A DNA stretch of 64,000 nucleotides from Sulfitobacter sp. S190 (lineage in GTDB: Bacteria > Pseudomonadota > Alphaproteobacteria > Rhodobacterales > Rhodobacteraceae). The notes beneath the pieces are model-generated. The model was not told where the DNA came from. It searched no databases and saw only the letters and a list, made by a program, of their open reading frames with translations. The position numbers and the translations under genes were made by a program. The stretch spans positions 1-64,000 of the forward strand of contig NZ_CP081120.1 of the NCBI RefSeq assembly GCF_025141935.1, in the 5' to 3' direction. Below, in pieces: positions 26,949 to 36,272 of this stretch. Position 1 is the stretch's first letter. Each line of letters begins with the position of its first letter.

Positions 26949-29895
26949 CCCGAGCGAGACGCCACGTGTGTACGGGTTGGCCCCCGGTGTCGATTTCCCC
27001 AAGGCCCTGATGGACGGTCTGATCGCGCGGACTGCGGGCCAACCGCCCGAGGCGTTGGCGCGGGTCGAGTTGATTGTGAACACGCAGCGGATGCGGCGGC
27101 GGTTGCGACACCTTTTCGAAGCCGGACCCGCGCGGTTGCTGCCGCGTATCCGCCTGATCACCGATCTCGAGACGCTGGTGCCCGGCATCGGGACCCCACC
27201 GGGCGCCCCTGCCCTGCGGCGGCGGCTGGAATTGATCGGTCTGATCAGCGCGCTGTTGCGCGAAACGCCGACGCTGGCATCCCGCGCGTCTCTTTACGAT
27301 CTGGCAGACAGCCTTGCCGGTCTGATTGACGAAATGCAGGGCGAAGGCGTAGCGCCGGACGCCATTGCCGATCTGGATGTGACCGACCAATCCGGCCATT
27401 GGGACCGCGCAAAGCAGTTTCTGGCTATCGTGCAAACCTATCTGGATCACACTGCCAGCGCGCCGGACGCAGAAGCCCGCCGCCGCGCACATGTGACCGC
27501 GATTGCCGCGCATTGGGCGGAACATCCGCCAACCCATCCGGTCATCCTTGCCGGATCAACGGGATCACGCGGGACAACGATGCTGCTGATGCAGGCGGTT
27601 GCGGCATTGCCGCAGGGTGCGTTGGTGCTGCCGGGGTTTGATGATGCGCTGCCCAGCGCGGTTTGGGCGGCGCTGGACGATCCGATGATGTCGGAGGATC
27701 ATCCGCAATACCGGTTCTACCACCTGATGCGGCTTTTGGGTCAATCGCCCAACGCGGTACGCCCGTGGCACGCCACACCGCCGCCGTCGCCCGCGCGCAA
27801 TGCGTTGGTGTCCCTGTCGTTGCGCCCCGCACCCGTCACGGACGCTTGGCGCGTCGAGGGGCGCGAGCTGAGCCAACTGGATGCGGCGACGCGGGATTTG
27901 ACGCTGGTGCTGGCCGACACGCAGCGGGCCGAGGCGTTGGCGATTGCGCTGCGGTTGCGCAAGGCCGCGGAAGAGGGGCAGACAGCGGCGCTGATTACGC
28001 CGGACCGGATGCTGACACGGCGTGTCACCTCGGCGCTCAGCCGGTGGGATATCGTTCCCGACGACAGCGCGGGCCTGCCTTTGCACCTGGCCCCACCGGG
28101 GCGGTTTTTGCGCCATGTCGCGGACCTGCTGCGCCGCAAACTCGACGCGGGGGCGCTGCTGACGCTGCTGAAACATCCGCTGAGCCATAGTGTGGAAGGG
28201 CGTAACCTGCACCAGCTTTACACGCAGCGGATCGAGCTTCAGATCCGGCGCGACGGCCTGCCCTATCCCGATGAAGACGGCTTTGTCGCGCTCTGCGCCA
28301 AAGCGGCGGGGCGCGCGGACGATCCCGCGATGATGCGCTGGGCGGAGTGGGTCGCCACGACGGTGACGGGCCACTATGCCACCGCGGAACGGCCACTGGC
28401 ACAGTGGGTCGAGACGCATCTGCGCATTGCCGAAACGCTCGCCGCCGGGCCGGAGGGTTGCGACAGCCACGAGCTGTGGCGCCAGAACGCAGGCCAGAAG
28501 GCCCGCGCGGTGATGGAGGAATTGCGCAGCGAGGCCGGAGCGGGCACCGATCTGAGCGCGTCGGACTACGCCGATCTGGTCGGTGCGCTGTTGTCGAACG
28601 GTGAAGTACGCGACCGCGACGCGCCACACCCCGACATCATGATCTGGGGTACTCTGGAGGCCCGTGTGCAGGGCGCGGATCTGGTGATACTCGGCGGATT
28701 GAACGACGGCACATGGCCCGAAGCGCCGCCGCCCGATCCGTGGCTGAACCGCAAGATGCGCAATGACGCCGGTCTGTTGCTGCCCGAACGCCGGGTTGGG
28801 CTGTCGGCGCACGACTACCAGCAGGCGGTCTGCGCGCCCGAGGTCTGGATCACGCGGGCGATCCGGTCGGACGATGCGGAGACGGTGCCGTCGCGCTGGG
28901 TCAACCGGCTGGAAAACCTGATGAATGGTCTGCCCCGCGCCGATGGCCCTGCGGCGTGGGATGCGATGAAGCAGCGCGGCGCGCTGTGGCTGGATCAGGC
29001 CCGCGCGTTGGAGGCCGTACAATCCGTGGCCCCTGCGCCGCGACCCTCGCCGCGCCCACCGGTCGCCGCACGGCCCCGCAGATTGTCGGTGACCGAGATC
29101 AAGACACTGATCCGCGATCCTTACGCGATCTATGCCAAACATACGCTTGGCTTGCGGTCCCTGCGTCCGCTTGTGCAATCGCCCGATGCGCCGCTGCGGG
29201 GGGTGGTTGTCCACGAAGTGATGGAGCGGTTCGTCAAAGAGGTCTGCCACGATCCCGCGCTTTTGAACCGGGACCATCTGCTGCGTACGGCGCAGGCGGT
29301 GCTGGACGAAGTTGCCCCCTGGCCCGCCGCGCGCAGCATGTGGTTGGCCCGGATCGACCGGATTGCTGATTGGTTCATCGACGCCGAAGCGCTCCGACAG
29401 GCAAACGCGCAGCCTATCGCGTTCGAGGATGACGCACGCGGCACGTTGCAGCTGCCCGATATCGGGTTCACGCTGACGTGCGTGGCGGACCGCATTGATC
29501 GCGATCAGGCCGGAGACATACAGCTTTACGACTACAAGACCGGAACACCCCCGACGGCCAAGCAGCAGGCGCAGTTCGACAAGCAGCTGTTGATCGAGGC
29601 CGCGATGGTCGAGGAAGGCGCCTTTGCCGCCGTGGGTGCCGCGCCCGTGTCGCAGGCCGCGTTTATCGGGCTGGGCACCAACCCCAAGGAAGAGCTGGCC
29701 CCGCTGGAGGATGAACCGCCCAGCGCCGTGCTGGAAAACCTGCGCGATCTGCTGCGGACCTATCTGTCTGCAACGCAGGGGTTCACCGCCCGCCGCATGG
29801 TCGAGCGGACAAGCTTTGCCGGAGACTATGATCATCTGGCGCGGTTCGGGGAATGGGACGGGTCAGACCCTGCCCAGGCGGAGGATATCGCATGA
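26941..29895 (+). CDS. addB: Double-strand break repair protein AddB
   Basis: A 984-residue alphaproteobacterial-type AddB. The N-terminal part is a degenerate helicase-like region (GSTGSRGTTMLLMQAVAALP in the P-loop position). The C-terminal RecB-family nuclease has LYDYKTGTPP near residue 863 with upstream glutamates and a GVVVHEVMERF block. It pairs with AddA to resect double-strand ends for RecA loading. I see no CX2CX5C cysteine cluster near the C-terminus, so the iron-sulfur cluster known in Bacillus AddB appears absent. The ATG at 26941 overlaps the murU stop. Confidence 0.93.
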   Translation: MFDPSETPRVYGLAPGVDFPKALMDGLIARTAGQPPEALARVELIVNTQRMRRRLRHLFEAGPARLLPRIRLITDLETLVPGIGTPPGAPALRRRLELIGLISALLRETPTLASRASLYDLADSLAGLIDEMQGEGVAPDAIADLDVTDQSGHWDRAKQFLAIVQTYLDHTASAPDAEARRRAHVTAIAAHWAEHPPTHPVILAGSTGSRGTTMLLMQAVAALPQGALVLPGFDDALPSAVWAALDDPMMSEDHPQYRFYHLMRLLGQSPNAVRPWHATPPPSPARNALVSLSLRPAPVTDAWRVEGRELSQLDAATRDLTLVLADTQRAEALAIALRLRKAAEEGQTAALITPDRMLTRRVTSALSRWDIVPDDSAGLPLHLAPPGRFLRHVADLLRRKLDAGALLTLLKHPLSHSVEGRNLHQLYTQRIELQIRRDGLPYPDEDGFVALCAKAAGRADDPAMMRWAEWVATTVTGHYATAERPLAQWVETHLRIAETLAAGPEGCDSHELWRQNAGQKARAVMEELRSEAGAGTDLSASDYADLVGALLSNGEVRDRDAPHPDIMIWGTLEARVQGADLVILGGLNDGTWPEAPPPDPWLNRKMRNDAGLLLPERRVGLSAHDYQQAVCAPEVWITRAIRSDDAETVPSRWVNRLENLMNGLPRADGPAAWDAMKQRGALWLDQARALEAVQSVAPAPRPSPRPPVAARPRRLSVTEIKTLIRDPYAIYAKHTLGLRSLRPLVQSPDAPLRGVVVHEVMERFVKEVCHDPALLNRDHLLRTAQAVLDEVAPWPAARSMWLARIDRIADWFIDAEALRQANAQPIAFEDDARGTLQLPDIGFTLTCVADRIDRDQAGDIQLYDYKTGTPPTAKQQAQFDKQLLIEAAMVEEGAFAAVGAAPVSQAAFIGLGTNPKEELAPLEDEPPSAVLENLRDLLRTYLSATQGFTARRMVERTSFAGDYDHLARFGEWDGSDPAQAEDIA

Positions 29896-32800
29896 AGGCG
29901 CCCGACTGGAACGACGCCACGCGCGCACAGGTCACGGCGGCAAGCCCGGACACATCGACATGGTTGTCGGCCAACGCGGGGTCGGGCAAGACCCGTGTCC
30001 TGACCGACCGGGTGGCGCGGTTGCTGCTGAACCGGGTCGAGCCGCAGCATATCCTGTGCCTGACCTATACCAAGGCCGCCGCCTCGGAGATGCAGAACCG
30101 CCTGTTCCGCCGCTTGGGCGACTGGGCCATGATGGACGATGACGATCTACGGCCCACCCTCCTTGAGATGGGCGTGCTGCAGGATCTGGACGCGGAGGAC
30201 TTGCGCCGCGCACGCACGCTGTTTGCCCAAGCGATTGAAACGCCCGGCGGGTTGAAGATCCAGACGATCCACTCGTTTTGTGCCGCCTTGCTGCGCCGCT
30301 TTCCGCTGGAGGCCGGTGTCAGCCCGCAGTTCAAGGAAATCGAGGACCGTGCCGCCGAATTGCTGCGTGCAGAGATTGTCGACGCGATGGCCGACGGGCC
30401 GGATGCGCCGCTGGTGGCGGGTATCGCGAAATTCTATACGGGCGAAAGCTTTGGCAAGTTGACGCAATCCATCGCGTCACAGCGCGAGGCTTTCGACGCC
30501 GCCGGTCAGGGCGTTGATCTGAATGCCCTGTTCGATCTGCCACCGCATTTTGACGCCGCCGATCTGCCGGCGTGGGTCATCGACAAATCCGTCGCGTCAT
30601 GGCTGCCGACTGCGATCGGGGTGCTGCGCGGGCAGTCGGCGACGATGGTCAAACTGGCCGATACGCTCGACACAATCGACGTTCAGGCGCCGGATGCCGA
30701 TATGCTGCAACTGCTCAAGGAGCTGTTCTTGTACCGCGACAAGAGTGTCCTGAAGCCAGAAGCAAAGACAAAATCCGTGCCGACCAAGAAGGCGCAGGAA
30801 GCATTGGGCCCGACGCTTATCGCGTTTCACGACCTGATGGAGCGGACCGCACAGGCGCATGACATGGAACTGCGGGCGCGCAATGTCGCGCGAACCGGTG
30901 CGCTGCATGCTTTTGCGCGGTCCTTTATCGACCGCTACGAGGCGAAGAAGGTTGAACGCGGCCTGCTGGATTTTGACGATCTGATCCTGCGGGCGCGGAC
31001 TTTGCTGACCGATCCGAAGGTCGCCGCGTGGGTGTTGTATCGGATCGATGGCGGGATCGACCATATTCTGGTGGACGAGGCGCAGGACACATCGCCGCGC
31101 CAATGGGACGTGATCGAGCGGTTGACCGATGAATTCACCAGCGGCGCGGGCGCACGGGCCAAAGAGGACCGGACGCTTTTCGTTGTCGGTGACAAGAAGC
31201 AGTCGATCTATTCCTTTCAGGGTGCCGATCCGCGCGAATTCGATGCCAAGCGCGAGAGTTTCGCAAACCGCTTTGGCGCGGTTGATCTGCCGTTCAGCGC
31301 GGAGACCCTGGACTATTCGTTCCGGTCGTCCGATGCCATTCTCACGGCGGTCGACCAGACGTTGAACCCCCGGATCGATGAGCGCATGCACCACCTTGCC
31401 TTCAAGGACAGATTGCCGGGACGGGTGGATTTGTGGCCCCTTGTCGAGCCGCAGGGCGATGAGGAGGAGGGCGCGTGGTACGAGCCGCTGGACCGTAAAA
31501 GCCCGCAACACCATAGCGTTGTTCTGGGTCAGCAGGTCGCCGACCAGATCAAATATCTTGTGGAGGGGGATCACTATATCCCGGCGGACGGACCGGACAA
31601 AACCACCGTGCGCAGACGCATCACGCCCGGCGATTTTCTGATCCTTGTGCAGGGGCGCAGTGATCTTTTTGCCGAGATCATCCGGGCCTGCAAGGCCGCC
31701 GATTTGCCGATTGCGGGGGCGGACCGGTTGAAAGTGGCTGCGGAGCTGGCGGTGCGCGATATCGGGGCATTGTTGGCATTTCTGGCCACGCCGGAGGACA
31801 GTCTTTCGCTGGCAACCACGCTGCGCTCACCCCTTTTTGGGTGGAGCGAACAGCAGTTGTTCACTCTGGCGCACGGGCGATCGGAAAAACACCTCTGGCA
31901 AGCGCTGCGGACGCAGACGGACATACACCCCGAAACAGTCTCTGTTCTGCAGGATTTGCGCGGTCAGATCGATTTCTTGCGGCCCTATGACCTGATCGAA
32001 CGGCTGTTGACGCGGCACGGCGGGCGGGCGCGGCTGCTGGCCCGTTTGGGAACCGAGGCGGAGGACGGTATTGATGCGCTCTTGGCGCAGGCGCTGGCCT
32101 ATGAGCAGAGCGACATTCCGAGCCTGACCAGATTTCTGGAGTGGATGGAGACCGACGATTTGGAAATCAAACGCCAGATCGACAGCGCGTCGGACCAGAT
32201 CCGCGTGATGACGGTACACGGAGCCAAAGGGCTCGAAGCGCCGATCGTGATTTTGCCCGACACAGCCCTGCGCGCGGATACTGTCAAGGACGAGATCATC
32301 ACGATGGAAGGCGTGCCGATCTGGAAACCCGGCGCGGCCGAAATCACCCAGCGGGTCAGCACGCGGCTCACCGAGATAAAGGAGGCGCAGCGGCAAGAAC
32401 GCCTGCGGTTGCTGTATGTGGCGATGACGCGTGCGGAAAAATGGCTGATCGTGGCCGCCGCCGGGCGGCTGAACAAGGAGCCGGACAGCTGGTACCAGAT
32501 GATCGAACAGGCGCTGGGCCACCTGAACGCGGTGCCGTTTTCGGAAGGCCCGTCGCACGGTCTGCGCTATCAAACCCACGACTGGGACGGCCTGCCGGTG
32601 AAAGCGGTTCAGCGGCAGACACGGAAAACCCCCGAATTAGACCCGCTTTTCATCCGAAAGATCGGGCAATTGCCGGATCGCCAAGAGACCATCACGCCCT
32701 CTTCGTTCGAGGGTGCCAAGGCGCTGGCCGGTGACACCGGTCAGGACGAGGAGGCGGCGAAGGCTTATGGCACATTGGTGCATTTACTGCTGGAGCATCT

Positions 32801-33272
32801 GGCCCCCCTGCCCGCCGGTGACAGGTACGATGTTGCGGTCCGGTTGACAGCGACTCGCCCCGCCGAGGTTGCATCGCGCGCCATTGCGGAGGCGATGGAT
32901 GTGCTGGCCGCGCCGGCGTTGGCCCCGATTTTTGCGCCGGATGCGCTCGCGGAAGTCGCGGTTACCGCAGATTTGGGCGGCACGCCGATGTACGGTATCA
33001 TCGACCGGTTGATCATCGGCGAGCGGGACGTTCTGGCCGTGGATTTCAAGACAAATCGCACGGTTCCCGAGCATGCCGCCGACACGCCAGAGGGGTTGTT
33101 GCGCCAGATGGGGGCATACGGCCACGCGCTGCAGCAGGTGTATCCCGATAAAAACATCCGCTGCGCGATCCTGTGGACACAGGCGCAAACGTTGATGGAA
33201 CTGGGTCCCGACGCGATCAAGGGCGCATTGTTCCGCAGTGGTCATCTTGACGCAGGTCAGCCGCGTTCATAG
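29892..33272 (+). CDS. addA: Double-strand break repair helicase/nuclease AddA
   Basis: A 1126-residue UvrD-like helicase fused to a RecB nuclease. Helicase motifs in order are ANAGSGKT (27-34), LTYTKAAASEM, VDEAQDTSPRQWD, GDKKQSIYSFQGA, the VMTVHGAKGLEAPIV block and LLYVAMTRAEKWL. The nuclease motif AVDFKTNRT lies near residue 1050. With AddB it degrades and processes DNA ends. The start ATG overlaps the addB stop by four bases, so the two subunits are coupled. Confidence 0.96.
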   Translation: MKAPDWNDATRAQVTAASPDTSTWLSANAGSGKTRVLTDRVARLLLNRVEPQHILCLTYTKAAASEMQNRLFRRLGDWAMMDDDDLRPTLLEMGVLQDLDAEDLRRARTLFAQAIETPGGLKIQTIHSFCAALLRRFPLEAGVSPQFKEIEDRAAELLRAEIVDAMADGPDAPLVAGIAKFYTGESFGKLTQSIASQREAFDAAGQGVDLNALFDLPPHFDAADLPAWVIDKSVASWLPTAIGVLRGQSATMVKLADTLDTIDVQAPDADMLQLLKELFLYRDKSVLKPEAKTKSVPTKKAQEALGPTLIAFHDLMERTAQAHDMELRARNVARTGALHAFARSFIDRYEAKKVERGLLDFDDLILRARTLLTDPKVAAWVLYRIDGGIDHILVDEAQDTSPRQWDVIERLTDEFTSGAGARAKEDRTLFVVGDKKQSIYSFQGADPREFDAKRESFANRFGAVDLPFSAETLDYSFRSSDAILTAVDQTLNPRIDERMHHLAFKDRLPGRVDLWPLVEPQGDEEEGAWYEPLDRKSPQHHSVVLGQQVADQIKYLVEGDHYIPADGPDKTTVRRRITPGDFLILVQGRSDLFAEIIRACKAADLPIAGADRLKVAAELAVRDIGALLAFLATPEDSLSLATTLRSPLFGWSEQQLFTLAHGRSEKHLWQALRTQTDIHPETVSVLQDLRGQIDFLRPYDLIERLLTRHGGRARLLARLGTEAEDGIDALLAQALAYEQSDIPSLTRFLEWMETDDLEIKRQIDSASDQIRVMTVHGAKGLEAPIVILPDTALRADTVKDEIITMEGVPIWKPGAAEITQRVSTRLTEIKEAQRQERLRLLYVAMTRAEKWLIVAAAGRLNKEPDSWYQMIEQALGHLNAVPFSEGPSHGLRYQTHDWDGLPVKAVQRQTRKTPELDPLFIRKIGQLPDRQETITPSSFEGAKALAGDTGQDEEAAKAYGTLVHLLLEHLAPLPAGDRYDVAVRLTATRPAEVASRAIAEAMDVLAAPALAPIFAPDALAEVAVTADLGGTPMYGIIDRLIIGERDVLAVDFKTNRTVPEHAADTPEGLLRQMGAYGHALQQVYPDKNIRCAILWTQAQTLMELGPDAIKGALFRSGHLDAGQPRS

Positions 33273-33308
33273 GTTCCATTCGAACGCGCAATTCCTTTGG
33301 AGAGCATT

Positions 33309-33629
33309 ATGGCCACCCTCGCAGTAACAGACGATACCTTCGACGCCGAAGTGAAGAATTCCGACATCCCCGTCGTGGTGGATTTCTGGGCAGAGTGGTG
33401 CGGCCCGTGCAAACAGATCGGCCCGTCGCTCGAAGAGCTGTCTTCGGAAATGGACGGTAAGGTGAAGATCGTCAAAGTGAACGTGGACGAGAACCCGAAC
33501 TCACCCGCACAGATGGGCGTGCGCGGCATCCCTGCCCTGTTCATCTTCAAGGACGGTCAGGTTGTTTCCAACATGGCCGGCGCCCGCCCCAAAGCGGCCC
33601 TGCAAAGCTGGATCGAAGAATCCATCTAA
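33309..33629 (+). CDS. trxA: Thioredoxin 1
   Basis: A 106-residue thioredoxin with active site WCGPC in [17 protein letters not shown] and the conserved cis-proline in [14 protein letters not shown]. It is a general cytoplasmic disulfide reductant. It follows addA by 36 bases with a ribosome site (GGAG) at about 33300. The ATG at 33309 is chosen because an in-frame start at 33297 overlaps that ribosome site. Confidence 0.96.
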   Translation: MATLAVTDDTFDAEVKNSDIPVVVDFWAEWCGPCKQIGPSLEELSSEMDGKVKIVKVNVDENPNSPAQMGVRGIPALFIFKDGQVVSNMAGARPKAALQSWIEESI

Positions 33630-33636
33630 ATCACAG

Positions 33637-33664
33637 CGCGCGTCAGCCGAAAGCCTGACGCGCG
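33637..33664. terminator. Hairpin between convergent trxA and phosphotransferase genes
   Basis: A perfect 10-bp stem (CGCGCGTCAG / CTGACGCGCG) with an 8-base loop overlaps the last codons of the leftward gene and lies eight bases past trxA. Only a weak ATTTGT tract follows on the plus strand, so termination strength is uncertain. Confidence 0.55.
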
Positions 33665-34653
33665 ATTTGTCTGATCCGTTCGTACCGCAACAGTCCGCGC
33701 AGGCGTGATTTGTCCTGCATGCGGTTCCAGTCGGTCAGCACCTGCACTTTCAGCAAGAAATGAACCGTTGGATCGTCGGCTTCGACAAAGCTGTAGCCAT
33801 CGAAAAACGCGGCGAACGCGTCGGGCGGCACAACGTGTCCGCGCGGCAGCGTGTCGATGTCGCCCACCATCTGGACATAGCTGAGCAACAGCCGCGCGAT
33901 GTCATAGGCAACGGGCGCATTCTGAGGCTCCAGAAAGTCGAGCGCAGCTACGGTGCCATCGCCAATCAGGATGTTGTGGGCGTTCAGGTCACCGTGTTTC
34001 GCCGATATCTTTCCCAGATACCCCTCGGCGGGTTTTGCATGATCGACAAGTGTGGCAGCAAGTTTTCGAAAATCGTTCTGCCCCCTGATTTTGCGTTCTC
34101 CGCGGGCCATTTGATCGGACAGATGCGCCATGTGGCGCACCATGAATTTGGGCTGGAACGCCCGGGTCTGGGTAAATGTGCCCGCGTGAAAAGCCGCGAG
34201 CCACGTACCGGCCGCCCGCAGATGCGCCGTGTGATCGCGCGAGGTGCGGCAAAGGTCGAGCAATGTTTCACCGGGGAAATAGGTCATCAGGCAGGCCTGC
34301 GCTGTGCGGTCCTGCGCCAGAATGTGCGGCACGTGGGCCACGGGGCTGTCTGCCACTGCATCATGCGCCTGCTGCGTCGCGTCGAGGATGCGCCCGAAGG
34401 CGGCAGGATCAGCGGGGCGCATGGCGTATTTCAACACGACCTTTCGACCGGCGCTGTCGTACCGCCTTACGATATGCAGGCGATTTGTGTCGTCTTTGAT
34501 CCACTCCGCCCCACATTTAAACGCATCCGGGTCCAGACCGGCGCGGACGGCCAGATTTTCAAAAGCGATTTGCGCGGATTTTCGAAGCAGCTTGAGCTCT
34601 CGCATCGGGGCTTTCCGGGTTTTGGCCTTGCGAAAGGCAGCCTGCGTTTTCAT
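33643..34653 (-). CDS. Phosphotransferase of the APH/choline-kinase fold, substrate unknown
   Basis: A 336-residue kinase-like protein with the catalytic loop SAKHGDLNAHNILIG and metal motif VAALDFLEPQNAPVAYDIA. An upstream nucleotide region reads CLMTYFPGETLLDL. The N-terminus is basic. The motifs are complete, so it is likely active, but the substrate cannot be inferred from neighbours. The ATG has AGGA six bases upstream. It is divergent from hslV with only 27 bases between, so the hslV promoter may lie inside this gene. Confidence 0.75.
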   Translation of the reverse strand: MKTQAAFRKAKTRKAPMRELKLLRKSAQIAFENLAVRAGLDPDAFKCGAEWIKDDTNRLHIVRRYDSAGRKVVLKYAMRPADPAAFGRILDATQQAHDAVADSPVAHVPHILAQDRTAQACLMTYFPGETLLDLCRTSRDHTAHLRAAGTWLAAFHAGTFTQTRAFQPKFMVRHMAHLSDQMARGERKIRGQNDFRKLAATLVDHAKPAEGYLGKISAKHGDLNAHNILIGDGTVAALDFLEPQNAPVAYDIARLLLSYVQMVGDIDTLPRGHVVPPDAFAAFFDGYSFVEADDPTVHFLLKVQVLTDWNRMQDKSRLRGLLRYERIRQIARQAFG

Positions 34654-34680
34654 ATATCATCCTAACCAAGAGGGGGCTAC

Positions 34681-35238
34681 ATGACCAAAAACGAATTTCC
34701 CGGCTGGCACGGCACGACGATCATCGGCGTACGTAAAGGCGATGAAGTGGTGGTCGCCGGTGATGGACAGGTGAGCCTGGGCCAAACGGTCATCAAGGGA
34801 ACCGCCCGAAAGGTGCGCCGTCTGTCTCCCGGGGGCTATGATGTGGTTGCGGGCTTTGCCGGATCGACGGCGGACGCCTTTACCCTGTTGGAACGGCTGG
34901 AGGCGAAGCTGGAAGCAACACCGGGGCAGTTGGCGCGCGCGAGCGTCGAGTTGGCCAAGGACTGGCGTACGGACAAGTACCTGCAAAAGCTCGAAGCGAT
35001 GCTGATCGTGACGGACGGGACGGATTTGTTCGTGATTACCGGTGCGGGCGATGTTCTGGAGCCCGAGCACGATATTGCGGCAATCGGATCGGGCGGTAAT
35101 TTCGCGCTGGCGGCCGCACGGGGGCTTTTTGACAGCGACCGCGATGCCGAAGCAGTGGCCCGTGACGCCATGCAGATTGCGGCGGATATCTGCGTTTATA
35201 CCAACGGGAACCTGACCGTGGAAAAGATTGGCAAATGA
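34681..35238 (+). CDS. hslV: ATP-dependent protease peptidase subunit HslV
   Basis: A 185-residue Ntn-hydrolase related to proteasome beta subunits. The catalytic threonine is T12, in [11 protein letters not shown], preceded by an 11-residue stretch [11 protein letters not shown] that must be removed. [22 protein letters not shown] and the [15 protein letters not shown] block are typical. It forms a double hexamer capped by HslU. It is coupled through ATGA overlaps to an aldo/keto reductase and then hslU, rather than directly to hslU. Confidence 0.95.
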   Translation: MTKNEFPGWHGTTIIGVRKGDEVVVAGDGQVSLGQTVIKGTARKVRRLSPGGYDVVAGFAGSTADAFTLLERLEAKLEATPGQLARASVELAKDWRTDKYLQKLEAMLIVTDGTDLFVITGAGDVLEPEHDIAAIGSGGNFALAAARGLFDSDRDAEAVARDAMQIAADICVYTNGNLTVEKIGK

Positions 35239-36272
35239 GCGATATGCAGTACACCCGTCTGGGAAATTCCGGCCTGTTGGTGAGCCGGCTGTGCTTTGGC
35301 ACGATGACATTCAATTCCGGTGCCGAATGGATCCCCGGAGTTGGCAAGGTTGATCAAAAGCCCGCCACGGAAATGGTCAGCGCGGCGCTGGATGCCGGTG
35401 TGAATTTCTTCGATACCGCCGACGGATATTCCCACGGTGAGAGCGAAATCATTCTGGGCAAGGCGCTGGGCGAATGCCGCACGGATGCGGTGATTTGTAC
35501 CAAGCTGGGGTTTCGCCAGTCGGACGGTATTCTGGATGCCGGATTGAACCGGCGGCATGTGCTGCACCAGATTGACGGGTGTCTGGCGCGGTTAGGCACG
35601 GATTACATCGATGTACTTGTGCTGCATAAGACCGATTTCGCGACCCCGATGGAAGAAACGCTTGCGGCGCTGCAAACTGCGGTGGAGCACGGCAAGGTGC
35701 GGTATATCGGGGTGTCGAACTGGCCCGCTTGGCAGGTTGCCCGCGCCATTCAGTACCAGCGCGACAACCGGATGACGCCGTTCACCTGCGGGCAGTATCT
35801 GTATAATGCGGTGGTCCGAGATATCGAATTGGCGGAGTTGCCGATGCTGGATGCGATGGGCGGCAGTCTGATGGCGTGGTCACCGCTTGCGGGTGGGCTG
35901 CTGTCGGGCAAATACGATCCAGACGATCTGGGCAAGACAGCGGATGGCCGTCTGGCCGAAGGCGAGTTTCTTGATATTGCGTCGACGCAGGCCAAGGCGA
36001 TGATCAAAACGCTGCAAGGCATCGCGGAGAGCCGCGGCGTTCATATGGCCTCGGTCGCTTTGGCATGGGTTCTGGCGAAAAACCGGACGCATACCGCGAT
36101 CTTCGGGGCCTCGAAGATGAGCCATCTGGACGCGGCGCTTGCCGCTGACAGTTTGGCGCTGGAGGATGACGATATTGCCGCGATCGACGCCGTCGCCGCA
36201 CCGGCAAAACGGTATCCGCAATGGTTTGACACGATGATGACCGACGAACAAACGACAAAGGCGCTTTCATGA
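35235..36272 (+). CDS. Aldo/keto reductase
   Basis: A 345-residue NADPH-dependent oxidoreductase of the AKR fold. The catalytic aspartate and tyrosine are in [14 protein letters not shown], the lysine is near ICTKLGFR and the histidine is in DVLVLHKTD. The cofactor region is a C-terminal [12 protein letters not shown]. The substrate is unknown. It sits between hslV and hslU with four-base ATGA overlaps on both sides, an unusual insertion into a two-gene protease operon. Confidence 0.9.
   Translation: MSDMQYTRLGNSGLLVSRLCFGTMTFNSGAEWIPGVGKVDQKPATEMVSAALDAGVNFFDTADGYSHGESEIILGKALGECRTDAVICTKLGFRQSDGILDAGLNRRHVLHQIDGCLARLGTDYIDVLVLHKTDFATPMEETLAALQTAVEHGKVRYIGVSNWPAWQVARAIQYQRDNRMTPFTCGQYLYNAVVRDIELAELPMLDAMGGSLMAWSPLAGGLLSGKYDPDDLGKTADGRLAEGEFLDIASTQAKAMIKTLQGIAESRGVHMASVALAWVLAKNRTHTAIFGASKMSHLDAALAADSLALEDDDIAAIDAVAAPAKRYPQWFDTMMTDEQTTKALS

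Noticed and set aside
27565-29835. A 756-codon open frame on the minus strand
   Set aside because: Antisense to addB and rich in Arg/Gln/His, typical of a frame shadow. No family motif.
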